Below, one piece after another: positions 56,667 to 64,000 of a stretch of DNA of 64,000 bases (positions are counted from its first letter, which is position 1; the number at the start of each line of letters is the position of its first letter). The notes beneath the pieces are model-generated. The model had not been told where the DNA came from. It did not search any database and saw only the letters and a program-made list of their open reading frames with translations. The stretch lies in assembly GCF_016881065.1 (NCBI RefSeq), contig NZ_WXYN01000004.1, forward strand, positions 124,001 to 188,000, read 5' to 3'. The stretch is from Planococcus soli (GTDB taxonomy: Bacteria > Bacillota > Bacilli > Bacillales_A > Planococcaceae). A program made the translations under genes and the position numbers.

Positions 56667-57692
56667 ATGGACTGTATCATTTGTGGGAAACAAGTAGTAA
56701 ATGAAAACAATTGGTTGCAAAAGAAAGTGAAAGATTATTTGAAAACAACCAGCGATTTAGATGTAAAGCATCAGTGGATTAAACAATGGAAAATCTGTTA
56801 TGACTGTAGTGAAACGTATACGAATGACAATCTTGTAGGTAATTCAGAAGTTCTACAAAAAATAGAGGAACAGAAAAAGCGTAAGAAACAATTAGGAAAA
56901 GCCAAAAGAAAACAGGGGCCTTTGGGAGAAGCACGAGCTTATTACATTGAGAGATATATTGATTACGCCACGTGTAAAGCAGAAGAAAAAGGTCGAAATA
57001 TAGCTCAACCACCTTACTTGAAAAATAGTCAACAATACGATGATGCGTATATTACATATGTGAAAAGCAATATATCTACAGCTGTGTTGATTGTTCGGGA
57101 TATGGTAAAGGATATAGACACAAAGGGAAAGTGGATTGATGTAAGGCATATGGAGAAGCGATTTTTGTCTCATTCTGATGAGGATTTTTCTTTTATCATT
57201 GTAGAATTATTTTCGAGAAAACAAAAACCAACTTACCCGAGGCAAATGACAGAAGAGACGAATTCGGATTACAAAAATCGTATAGCTTATATCACGTGGC
57301 AAACCGCAACGGCTGACATACATGATCAGCGAACTCAAGAAATAAAGGGAGATTTATATATCGTGTTGCCTTGTCTAAAGAACGAACATGAGAACACGTA
57401 TGAGAAGCATCATATCGTATGGGATAGTTCGCATCGTCACTTCAAGCGCGTTAGAGAAAGCAATCAATGTGTAAATATTTTAAAGCCACCCATATGGGGA
57501 TACGATATCCTTGCTACAAAAAAAATAAATCATCAACAGCTGCGTTATATTGAAAAAAACTTATATCAAATCATTGGCAAAACCCATAAAAAAAGTGCCG
57601 TTACTCTTTCCATATTCAGCCCACAAAAGAAAAAAGGGACTGCATCAAAATTGAAAAGGGAGCTAAAAGGAGAAAGGGATAGGAAAAACTGA
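56667..57692 (+). CDS. Zinc-ribbon protein of unknown function in the defence island
   Basis: A 341-residue basic protein. Two Cys pairs, CIIC (3-6) and CYDC (about 44-47), suggest an N-terminal zinc ribbon; a Lys-rich helix (about 68-90) follows, then a mixed domain with KHHIVWDSSHRHFKR (about 248-262), whose His cluster could be a metal or nuclease site, and a basic C-terminus. TTGGAGG lies upstream of ATG 56667. I do not recognise the family. The His-rich segment could be HNH-like, but the spacing is not canonical, so this is only a possibility. Confidence 0.65.
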   Translation: MDCIICGKQVVNENNWLQKKVKDYLKTTSDLDVKHQWIKQWKICYDCSETYTNDNLVGNSEVLQKIEEQKKRKKQLGKAKRKQGPLGEARAYYIERYIDYATCKAEEKGRNIAQPPYLKNSQQYDDAYITYVKSNISTAVLIVRDMVKDIDTKGKWIDVRHMEKRFLSHSDEDFSFIIVELFSRKQKPTYPRQMTEETNSDYKNRIAYITWQTATADIHDQRTQEIKGDLYIVLPCLKNEHENTYEKHHIVWDSSHRHFKRVRESNQCVNILKPPIWGYDILATKKINHQQLRYIEKNLYQIIGKTHKKSAVTLSIFSPQKKKGTASKLKRELKGERDRKN

Positions 57693-57751
57693 TCCGCGCT
57701 CCGTTTAATGAACAGTTTATAAAAAAGGTACCCTGCAGCTAGGCTGCGATT

Positions 57752-57788
57752 AGATGACTTCGGTATTCTGCGGAAGCCATCTTTTTTT
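57752..57788 (+). terminator. Terminator of the zinc-ribbon gene
   Basis: GATGACTTC (57753-57761) pairs with GAAGCCATC (57773-57781) with one mismatch, followed by seven T residues. Confidence 0.7.
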
Positions 57789-57813
57789 AGTTTCCCTAAA
57801 TAATCTAAACATC

Positions 57814-57831
57814 GACAATAGAGGATTGTCT
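57814..57831 (+). repeat. GACAA-nAGAGG-ATTGTC element, copy 2
   Basis: GACAATAGAGGATTGTCT, differing in one base from the copy at 46758-46775; both stand about 25-35 bases behind a terminator containing GCCATC. Confidence 0.5.
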
Positions 57832-57848
57832 GTACTTAAGCCTGGAGC

Positions 57849-57983
57849 TTACTCACCAACCATACCGTCGTTGTCATTATCTCGCATATAGGAGTACAAC
57901 CAATGGTCACTCATGATCGGCATATTGTAACCTGCTGCTTTTGCCTCGCTAATTGTTACCTATCCATTACCGTTTGTATCGAC
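57849..57983 (-). pseudogene. Damaged copy of an Excalibur-type domain
   Basis: The minus strand encodes 45 codons matching the C-terminus of the lipoprotein at 50352-51323 (37 of 44 residues identical by eye), but the Gln codon after DTNGNG is a TAG stop. There are many silent differences, so it is an old or independent copy. It is in frame with the gene just upstream (57999-58751), separated by that gene's TGA and five codons. Confidence 0.75.
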
Positions 57984-57998
57984 CCAAATAAACGATCC

Positions 57999-58751
57999 TC
58001 AATTACCAATAACTTCACTAGTAACTGCAGAAATAATGTTAGAAGGGATATCTTTGATAGGTAGAACATAAACGCGATTTAAGCGTGGATTGAATACACC
58101 TAATTCTTTAAGATTATCAAACTCATCATGGAGGGAATGAAGGCCCAGCAGGTAATAGACGAGCAATTGCAGCGTATGTTTGTTAGTCGGTCCCGACTTG
58201 GAAACTTTCAGATCCCAGAGTCCTGTTTCGGTTAAGAAATCACCGTCTCCAGTAGTGATGGTTTGATTATAACCGCCTTCAAAAGTAAAGCCGTCTTTTG
58301 TGATGGGTCCATATTTTTTACTGAAAACAATAACTCGTTCGACCATCGTTCTGATATTAGAAATTGTAAAATAATCCGGTTGAATAGACTGCACGGGCGT
58401 ATAGGCTGCAAGACTATTTCTAAAAGCAACATCAAACCCAACCAATTGGCATGCGTTCTCTATTGAGTTATCATCGAGACCGTTAATTCCACTTATCAAC
58501 TCCATAGCATAATCAAGTTCTCTTACATTTCTTGCCCCTTTCAGAGAAATTGCAAAAGCTTCTTCCAAAGAAGTACCCAAAGTAAATCGAGTCAAATAAT
58601 CAACCGCTAACCCAACCAACGTCGCGTGGATATTTTCTTCTGGATGCAACTGGATGCCATCAGTTAATTCAACCAAACTCAAATCTCTAGGGTTGATATA
58701 GCCGCCCCTTGGTTGTTTTACTTTGCCTATTCTTGTCGTCACTGAAACCAT
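57999..58751 (-). CDS. PD-(D/E)XK nuclease-like protein
   Basis: A 250-residue protein. Residues 165-205 show a restriction-endonuclease-like pattern: Asp171 in TTGDGDF, then LWDLK with Asp180 and Lys182, then Q195-x3-Y199, as in RecB-like PD-(D/E)XK enzymes. The N-terminal part is helical and unknown. It stands between the McrBC set and the methylase-like operon on the opposite strand, so it is probably another defence component. AGGGGG precedes its start. Its frame continues, after one stop, into the Excalibur-like remnant. Confidence 0.6.
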   Translation of the reverse strand: MVSVTTRIGKVKQPRGGYINPRDLSLVELTDGIQLHPEENIHATLVGLAVDYLTRFTLGTSLEEAFAISLKGARNVRELDYAMELISGINGLDDNSIENACQLVGFDVAFRNSLAAYTPVQSIQPDYFTISNIRTMVERVIVFSKKYGPITKDGFTFEGGYNQTITTGDGDFLTETGLWDLKVSKSGPTNKHTLQLLVYYLLGLHSLHDEFDNLKELGVFNPRLNRVYVLPIKDIPSNIISAVTSEVIGN

Positions 58752-59164
58752 AAATATCCCCCTTAGTAAAAAGCTTCATCTGCTTGCCAACATCCATATT
58801 CACCCATTTTACAGTACTGAAGAATTTTTGCTCACTTTTATACGTTTTCTTTTAACATGGCTCTGCTGAAGTTAAGTCTTGATAGTTGAACAAGTCGAAC
58901 TTTACTTCAAGAAGACATAATGGGCATGAAATGAGATGCTATCTAGTTATTAAATCATTTTTAAAGGAAGAATTATCAGTACTTAACTCCGCTTTGTAGA
59001 CAGTGAGGAAAGAAAAGTATTTTCATAGGGTAAACCATTAAATAATAGAAATAACTAACGTTTTAAAAGTTAGTAATTAAAATACTAAATAAAATTATTT
59101 ACATTTTATGATTTTAGTTATATACTAATTTTATAGAAAAGTTAACTAAGGAGGAATGGTTTTC
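58752..59164. other. Divergent control region of the methylase-like operon
   Basis: About 410 very AT-rich bases. The left 290 hold no recognised feature; the right 110 hold the promoter and the ACTAA/TTAGT motifs described separately. Confidence 0.45.
59054..59149 (+). promoter_or_regulatory. Promoter with six ACTAA/TTAGT motifs
   Basis: -35 TTTACA (59098-59103), 17-bp spacer, -10 TATACT (59121-59126). ACTAA or its complement TTAGT begins at 59054, 59070, 59084, 59114, 59124 and 59145. Inverted pairs are ACTAAC-N9-GTTAGT (59054-59074) and TTAGT-N5-ACTAA (59114-59128); the second covers the -10. A DNA-binding regulator of the operon is suggested. Confidence 0.6.
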
Positions 59165-61057
59165 ATGAACGAAAATAAAATTTGGCAAATTGCAGAAGCA
59201 TTAAGAGGAACAACTAATTCGGAGAATGTGGGGCCAATTATTTTAACAGGGCTTAGCATCAAACACTTAGAAGAGACAAACGGAGATCGGTTACCGGAAA
59301 AAGCGAGATTGGCTTATCTCATTAAAGATGCGAGCAATACCACAGAGAACTTAATTCAAGCCTTTTATTTGATAGAAGAAGAATTTCCAGAACTGAAAAA
59401 TGTTTATAACAGCTTGAGCGTTAAGTGGAAAAACTTTGACAACAAAACCATCTTTGAAGTTTTGCTTTCCATCTATAAAGAACCAATCAAAAATTACATG
59501 GATGTCGCATTCGAACTTAGAAACACAATGATGAAGTTATCTGGAAAAGTAGGCGGTGAACATCTTACCCCACACTCCGTAAATCAGTTACTTGTTTCAT
59601 TATTGAATATTGAGAGTGAAACCTCCTTCTACGATGGAACAGCTGGTTACGGAGGAACTTTATTGGAAGTACTAAAGCAGCATCCTGAAAAGAATGTTTC
59701 TCTTTATGGGCAAGATTTCAATCAAGAGAGTTGGGCTTTGGGAAAACTTTTCTTACTACTAGCCAACAGTAAAAAAGCTGAGTTTTTATTGGGAGATACA
59801 TTGACTGAGCCTCAATTTATTGAAAAGAATAGAGTGAAGAAGTTTGACTATATCGCCATGGCTCCTCCTTTTGCTTTAAAACTAAAAGAGCAACAATACA
59901 TCCAGATGACGAATGACCCCTTCAACCGGTTTTCACTCGGGGACTTACCAAAATCAAGTGCCGACATGGCGTTCCTTCTGCATGCGCTGTCGTCCATGTC
60001 AGGGAAAGGAAGAGCTATTCTTCTAGTTAATAGCGGTGTCCTTTTTAGAGGGGGATTGGAAAAAAATATCCGTCAAAATTTGATTGATACCGATCAAATT
60101 GAGGCTGTCATAGCACTGACGTCTAATCTCCTCCACAACGCTGGAATTTCAATCAACTTATTGGTCCTTAATAAAAATAAAAGTAAGAATAAGCTTCAAA
60201 AGATCCAGTTTATCCAGGCGAACGAGTTATTTGTTGAAAAAAACAAAGCAAGGCACTTAAGCCCGCAACATATCAACCGAATCCATCAAGCTCTAGATGA
60301 AGGGCTTGAAGAAGAAGGGTTTAGCACATTGGTTCCATTATCGGAGCTTGAAGAGAACTTGAATGTTGCTAGGTACATTCAAAACAATCAAATTGAGCTT
60401 GAGGGTGAAGGCAATTATCGCATTCGGTTAGATCGTTTAGAGGAAAACAAGAATCAACTCGTCGAAGTTCAAGCACTGGGCACAATTTATAGGGGTTTGA
60501 ATATTACCTCTAAGACCGGCGAAGAATCAGAAGATGGGGAGTACAAGCTCATTAAATTATCGGATGTGCAAGATGGAAAAATCTTAATGGATGAGTTAAA
60601 AAGTGTCACGATGAAAACAAACTTTAAGCCTTCGCTTTATCAGGTTCAAGCGGGAGACGTCATTATTTCTTCGCGAGGAAACAACATTAAAGTTGCGGTA
60701 ATTCCACCTCACGAAGGGACTGTATTGCTTTCTCAAAATTTTATAGGCATCCGTCCGAAAAACAGCAGTGTAAATCCTCATTTCCTTCAAGCCTATATGG
60801 AAAGTCCAATTGGTCAATATCAGTTAAGCAGTTTGATGGGGGGATCTACCGTACAGGTGTTGAATCAGAAACTTCTTGGAACGCTAGAAATATTAATTCC
60901 TTCATTAGAAATTCAAGAAGCTGCATCCGTGCAGTATAAAGAAGATAAAGAGCGCTATGAAGCTACGATTCATGAAGCTAAACAACAACTGATGGATGAA
61001 AAAGCAGAAATGTATAAAAAAATAGGAATTGCATCATCATTTGACTTAATCGAATAA
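59165..61057 (+). CDS. HsdM-like protein fused to half an HsdS, with altered catalytic motif
   Basis: A 630-residue protein. An HsdM-type N-terminal helical part and N6-methylase domain (about 105-365) carry motif I YDGTAGYGG (156-164) and the GVLFRGG segment. Motif IV, normally NPP(Y/F), reads APPF (233-236). A target-recognition domain of type I specificity subunits (about 440-600) and a closing coiled coil follow, giving one half-site. The Asn exchanged for Ala is a key residue for adenine methylation, so it may bind DNA without methylating it. ATG 59165 has AAGGAGG ten bases upstream; ATG 59156 is too close. First gene of a three-gene set. Confidence 0.75.
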   Translation: MNENKIWQIAEALRGTTNSENVGPIILTGLSIKHLEETNGDRLPEKARLAYLIKDASNTTENLIQAFYLIEEEFPELKNVYNSLSVKWKNFDNKTIFEVLLSIYKEPIKNYMDVAFELRNTMMKLSGKVGGEHLTPHSVNQLLVSLLNIESETSFYDGTAGYGGTLLEVLKQHPEKNVSLYGQDFNQESWALGKLFLLLANSKKAEFLLGDTLTEPQFIEKNRVKKFDYIAMAPPFALKLKEQQYIQMTNDPFNRFSLGDLPKSSADMAFLLHALSSMSGKGRAILLVNSGVLFRGGLEKNIRQNLIDTDQIEAVIALTSNLLHNAGISINLLVLNKNKSKNKLQKIQFIQANELFVEKNKARHLSPQHINRIHQALDEGLEEEGFSTLVPLSELEENLNVARYIQNNQIELEGEGNYRIRLDRLEENKNQLVEVQALGTIYRGLNITSKTGEESEDGEYKLIKLSDVQDGKILMDELKSVTMKTNFKPSLYQVQAGDVIISSRGNNIKVAVIPPHEGTVLLSQNFIGIRPKNSSVNPHFLQAYMESPIGQYQLSSLMGGSTVQVLNQKLLGTLEILIPSLEIQEAASVQYKEDKERYEATIHEAKQQLMDEKAEMYKKIGIASSFDLIE

Positions 61058-61080
61058 CACAATAAAAAGGGGGACTTAAC

Positions 61081-61344
61081 ATGGAGTGGAATTATTGGAA
61101 AGTAGTGTTGCGATATGGACATGTAGGCCACAGAAGAGAGGTAAGAGTTGCTAGGCATATAGCAGCACCTTCCCACTTCAGTTCGGTCGATGTGATGGAT
61201 TTAATAAAAGAGATGCCAGGCACAAAAAGACGGGCTATGTTATCGATTGTCAAAATTGAAATGGAAGAGTACTTGGAAGGTATGCGCCTGGAAAAGGAAA
61301 ACTTCTTTTTGCAGCAGTTATTTGACCAGCGAAAAGCGCAGTGA
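61081..61344 (+). CDS. Small basic protein of the methylase-like operon
   Basis: An 87-residue protein with a basic N-terminal half (RYGHVGHRREVRVARH) and an acidic helical C-terminal half. AAAGGGGG stands eight to ten bases before the ATG. It lies 23 bases after the methylase-like gene, and its stop overlaps a possible GTG start of the next gene. No family recognised; DNA binding is conceivable from its charge only. Confidence 0.6.
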   Translation: MEWNYWKVVLRYGHVGHRREVRVARHIAAPSHFSSVDVMDLIKEMPGTKRRAMLSIVKIEMEEYLEGMRLEKENFFLQQLFDQRKAQ

Positions 61345-61388
61345 ATTCATGTCATCAACTCAAATTAAAAATGAGAGGAGAGTGCTCT

Positions 61389-62162
61389 GTGGAAAGGCTA
61401 GCTAACGCAATGGAAGCGAGAGGGTTTCTGATCAACCGTATATCTGACTCCGTTTATTTTAGTCCAAGCAATACAAGGGAAGAATTGTATTTAGTTGAAA
61501 GGATGTTTAAGGAAATCGATTGCGACGTGGCGATAGAGGGTAGACAGATTCACCTTCACAGTCCGTTGACGGATGAACAGCTGGAACGCATAATCTGGTA
61601 TCCTGCAAGCAACCATGAAGCGGGGCCGGATGACATATCAAATTCTTGGAAGTATTTCGTTAAGAGAAGACATGGTGCGAAGGTAAATACTTTCGTTCTT
61701 GAAACAGGCGTAGCGCGTTTGGTTAAGTCACTGAGTGCAGCTGGTATTTCTACTTTTAGTAGTTGTGATGGACATGGCGGGAGAAATCCATACATCATTT
61801 TTAGCGGTCGTGTACAAGCTGTGTGGTTTGACCTTCTATATTCGGAAACCAAGAGAGTAATGGAGTTGAACTATGATTGGAAAATAAATTGGAACTCTCG
61901 GATGGGACCTTCATTGGTAGCGGACAAACTCTTGGAGGCGCAGCGCTGGAATCTTCAAGATATTTTAGCAGATACGACGAAGATAGCAAATTTCTTTTTT
62001 GAGCATGCAGAAGAATTAGCAATGACGAAAAGAAAAATTTTTGGTAAACGTTTAAAAACTACAAGAAAATTAGTTAAAATCATGAGCGATGAAGAACTGT
62101 ACGAATGGATGAGTGGAATGTATGACCAGTATAAGAGTACGAGATTAGTTACGAAGCCTTGA
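61389..62162 (+). CDS. Protein of unknown function in the methylase-like operon
   Basis: A 257-residue protein if started at GTG 61389, which has GAGAGGAG eight bases upstream. A GTG at 61341 overlaps the previous stop (GTGA) and would add 16 residues by coupling. The central part holds STFSSCDGHGGRNPYIIF (about 120-137), where Cys, Asp and His lie together and could form an active or metal site. The C-terminal third is helical and basic. I do not recognise the family. Position as third gene behind the methylase-like protein suggests a shared function. Confidence 0.65.
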   Translation: MERLANAMEARGFLINRISDSVYFSPSNTREELYLVERMFKEIDCDVAIEGRQIHLHSPLTDEQLERIIWYPASNHEAGPDDISNSWKYFVKRRHGAKVNTFVLETGVARLVKSLSAAGISTFSSCDGHGGRNPYIIFSGRVQAVWFDLLYSETKRVMELNYDWKINWNSRMGPSLVADKLLEAQRWNLQDILADTTKIANFFFEHAEELAMTKRKIFGKRLKTTRKLVKIMSDEELYEWMSGMYDQYKSTRLVTKP

Positions 62163-62377
62163 AAAAAGCATGCAAGAATTCCCGACATATGACAATAAGA
62201 TGTGGAGTAACATTATCCGAAGTAAAAAGTCTTGGATGAATATTAGAGAGTTATCTGTAATAACTCTATCATTATGGGTACTTCATTAGACTGCTATAAT
62301 GAAGAGAGTGCTAAAATTAATGGATAATATGGATATGTTATATAGAGTATATTAGAAAAGTTATTGGGGGATATAAA
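62163..62377. promoter_or_regulatory. hsdM upstream region
   Basis: Hairpin GAGTTAT-CTGTA-ATAACTC (about 62249-62267) and an extended -10 TGC-TATAAT (-10 at 62295-62300) about 78 bases before the hsdM start. The -35 is weak. Confidence 0.5.
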
Positions 62378-64000
62378 ATGATTACATCAGAAGAAATTAA
62401 AAGAAGACTATGGGACGGCGCCAATGAGTTACGCGGATCAATGGATGCCAGTCGATATAAAGACTATATGTTGGGGTTAATGTTCTACAAATTCCTAAGT
62501 GATAAAACGATTGATACATTTAGAATCACTAGTGGGATGAAACAAAATGCCGAACAGGAAGTAATTGAAGCGTATCGTGAAAACTACGCCCAATATCCTG
62601 AACCTCTTATAGAAATGATGTCCAGTTATCTTGGTTACTACGTCTTACCAGAACACTTATACCAAACGTGGATTAGTGATATTCGTTCTGGAGAATTTGA
62701 AGTTCAAAAAGTAACAGATAGCTTGAATCACTTTGAACGAACGATTGCAGTGACTGGAGACTCTGATGATTTCAAAGGACTATTTTCCAGTTCGACACTA
62801 GACCTGACAGACACGGCATTAGGCAGCAACTTAAATGAACGTAGTAAAAATATAAAAGAACTCGTTTTACTCTTTGCTGACCTCAATATGGTGGCCTTAC
62901 AAAAAGGGGACGTATTGGGCGACGCCTATGAATATTTGATTGGACAATTTGCAATGGAATCCGGAAAGAAAGCTGGAGAGTTCTACACGCCATCACAAGT
63001 GAGTGAAGTCATGGCTCAAATCGTTGCGAAAACCAAATTAATTGAAACAATTTATGACCCGACTGTCGGTTCTGGCTCACTTTTATTAACTGTAAGCAAG
63101 TATTTATCAGAAGATGAGAAGAAAAGCTTAGCTTATTACGGCCAAGAGAAAAACACTGCAACTTATAATTTAACGAGAATGAACTTACTACTTCACGGCG
63201 TACGTCCGGAAAAAATGACGATCAATAATGGCGATACACTTTCAGAAGATTGGCCAGAAGATCCACAACGTCCAAACGAAGGTGTGCAATTTGACGCGGT
63301 GGTTATGAATCCCCCGTACTCAGTAAAGAACTGGAATAAATCCAATTTAAAAGTGAGTGATCCACGTTTTGAAATTGCGGGCGTGTTGCCACCTGACTCA
63401 AAAGGAGACTTTGCCTTTCTCTTACATGGGCTGTTCCATTTAGGCCAACAAGGAACAATGGCGATTGTCTTACCACACGGTGTGTTATTTAGAGGTGGCG
63501 CAGAAGGAGAAATACGTAAACGCTTATTAGAAAAGAATTATATCGATACAATCATCGGTCTTCCAGATAAATTGTTTACAAATACAGGGATTCCTGTAAC
63601 CGTCCTTATTTTGAAGAAAGGTCGTCCGCTTGGCACGCCTGTATTAATGATTGACGCTTCTAAAACATTTGTGAAAGAAGGAAAGCAAAACGTTCTACAA
63701 GAAAAAGACATTGCAAGAATTGTAGATACATACGCGATGCGTACCGAAGAAGTTGGCTATAGTCACTTAGCAACGAGAGATGAAATCATTGAGAATGATT
63801 ACAACTTAAATATTCCACGCTATATCGAATCGATTGAGGAGAAAATTCCGCAAGACGTCGATGCCCACCTTTACGGTGGTATTCCGTATGCCAACATTGC
63901 GGAGTTAAAAGTACTACAAGAATCTGTTCCAACAATTATCAAACAGGCGTGGAAAGAAGTGCGTAGTGGATATGTTGAGTTGACAGAATCGATAAATGAC
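62378..64000 (+). CDS. hsdM: Type I restriction-modification methylase subunit HsdM (partial)
   Basis: 541 codons are seen, with no stop before the window end. Complete N6-adenine methylase landmarks: helical N-terminal domain (RGSMDASRYKDYMLGLMFYK), motif I DPTVGSGS (227-234), motif IV NPPY (311-314) and GVLFRGG. It binds S-adenosylmethionine and, with HsdS and HsdR, modifies adenines at a split site. ATTGGGGG precedes ATG 62378. The specificity and restriction genes must lie beyond the window. It is a relative of the altered HsdM-like protein at 59165-61057. Confidence 0.92.
   Translation, partial: MITSEEIKRRLWDGANELRGSMDASRYKDYMLGLMFYKFLSDKTIDTFRITSGMKQNAEQEVIEAYRENYAQYPEPLIEMMSSYLGYYVLPEHLYQTWISDIRSGEFEVQKVTDSLNHFERTIAVTGDSDDFKGLFSSSTLDLTDTALGSNLNERSKNIKELVLLFADLNMVALQKGDVLGDAYEYLIGQFAMESGKKAGEFYTPSQVSEVMAQIVAKTKLIETIYDPTVGSGSLLLTVSKYLSEDEKKSLAYYGQEKNTATYNLTRMNLLLHGVRPEKMTINNGDTLSEDWPEDPQRPNEGVQFDAVVMNPPYSVKNWNKSNLKVSDPRFEIAGVLPPDSKGDFAFLLHGLFHLGQQGTMAIVLPHGVLFRGGAEGEIRKRLLEKNYIDTIIGLPDKLFTNTGIPVTVLILKKGRPLGTPVLMIDASKTFVKEGKQNVLQEKDIARIVDTYAMRTEEVGYSHLATRDEIIENDYNLNIPRYIESIEEKIPQDVDAHLYGGIPYANIAELKVLQESVPTIIKQAWKEVRSGYVELTESIND

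Noticed and set aside
51796-64000. Prophage or integrative element
   Set aside because: No integrase, transposase, capsid or tRNA attachment site is visible; the island is defined only by content and base composition.

Overview
The window reads as chromosomal DNA of a low-to-moderate GC Gram-positive bacterium of the order Bacillales, most likely a Planococcaceae member (Planococcus-like). This is inferred from strong AGGAGG-type ribosome binding sites, frequent GTG/TTG starts, CcpA-type cre sites, Bacillus-style gene sets (gan operon, gut-type PTS, AcoABCL-like complex, VmlR-like ABC-F protein, NatAB) and a sortase with a sortase-anchored protein. No rRNA, tRNA, complete insertion sequence or CRISPR array is visible, so the genus is not proven.

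Left part (1-12.3 kb), carbon catabolism. The end of an MmgE/PrpD gene is followed by a glucitol-type PTS operon (gutM, IIC, IIBC, IIA) whose last gene is a COG4091 NAD(P)-binding/SAF oxidoreductase instead of a sorbitol-6-phosphate dehydrogenase. Next come a small zinc-ribbon gene and a thiamine-diphosphate 2-oxoacid/acetoin-type dehydrogenase operon (E1 alpha, E1 beta, E2, E3). A SorC-family regulator lies convergently behind it. The PTS operon and the dehydrogenase operon carry nearly the same 26-bp element between promoter and first gene, so they probably form one regulon for an unidentified polyol-like substrate. A fumarylacetoacetase-family gene is divergent from the regulator.

Middle part (12.3-41.8 kb). 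This holds an ada-alkA-ogt alkylation-repair operon with an Ada-type box; a class F sortase next to an MPATG-anchored protein; an alpha/beta hydrolase, an amidohydrolase, an M42 peptidase and an oligopeptide-binding lipoprotein; and a complete galactan utilisation locus (ganR, ganSPQ, ganA, ganB) with recognisable operators and a cre site. The galactanase gene is flanked by two arrays of 21-bp-periodic repeats. Then come aldo/keto reductases, a YtrA-like GntR/ABC cluster joined to a NatAB-like ABC exporter, and an ABC-F ribosome-protection gene behind a transcription attenuator.

Right part (41.9-64 kb), accessory region, mostly more AT-rich. It holds two unrelated fatty-acid desaturases, gene remnants, a TetR/MMPL efflux pair, a secreted nuclease-like lipoprotein, and a defence-type island: an McrB-like AAA+ GTPase with a duplicated N-terminal module, McrC, a NUDIX hydrolase, an unrecognised zinc-ribbon protein, a PD-(D/E)XK-like protein, an HsdM-like protein fused to half a specificity subunit and lacking the Asn of its NPPF motif, two unrecognised small proteins, and the start of a canonical HsdM that runs off the end. 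The least explained parts are the 59.1-62.2 kb methylase-like operon with its repeated TTAGT/ACTAA control region, and the gut-aco regulon.
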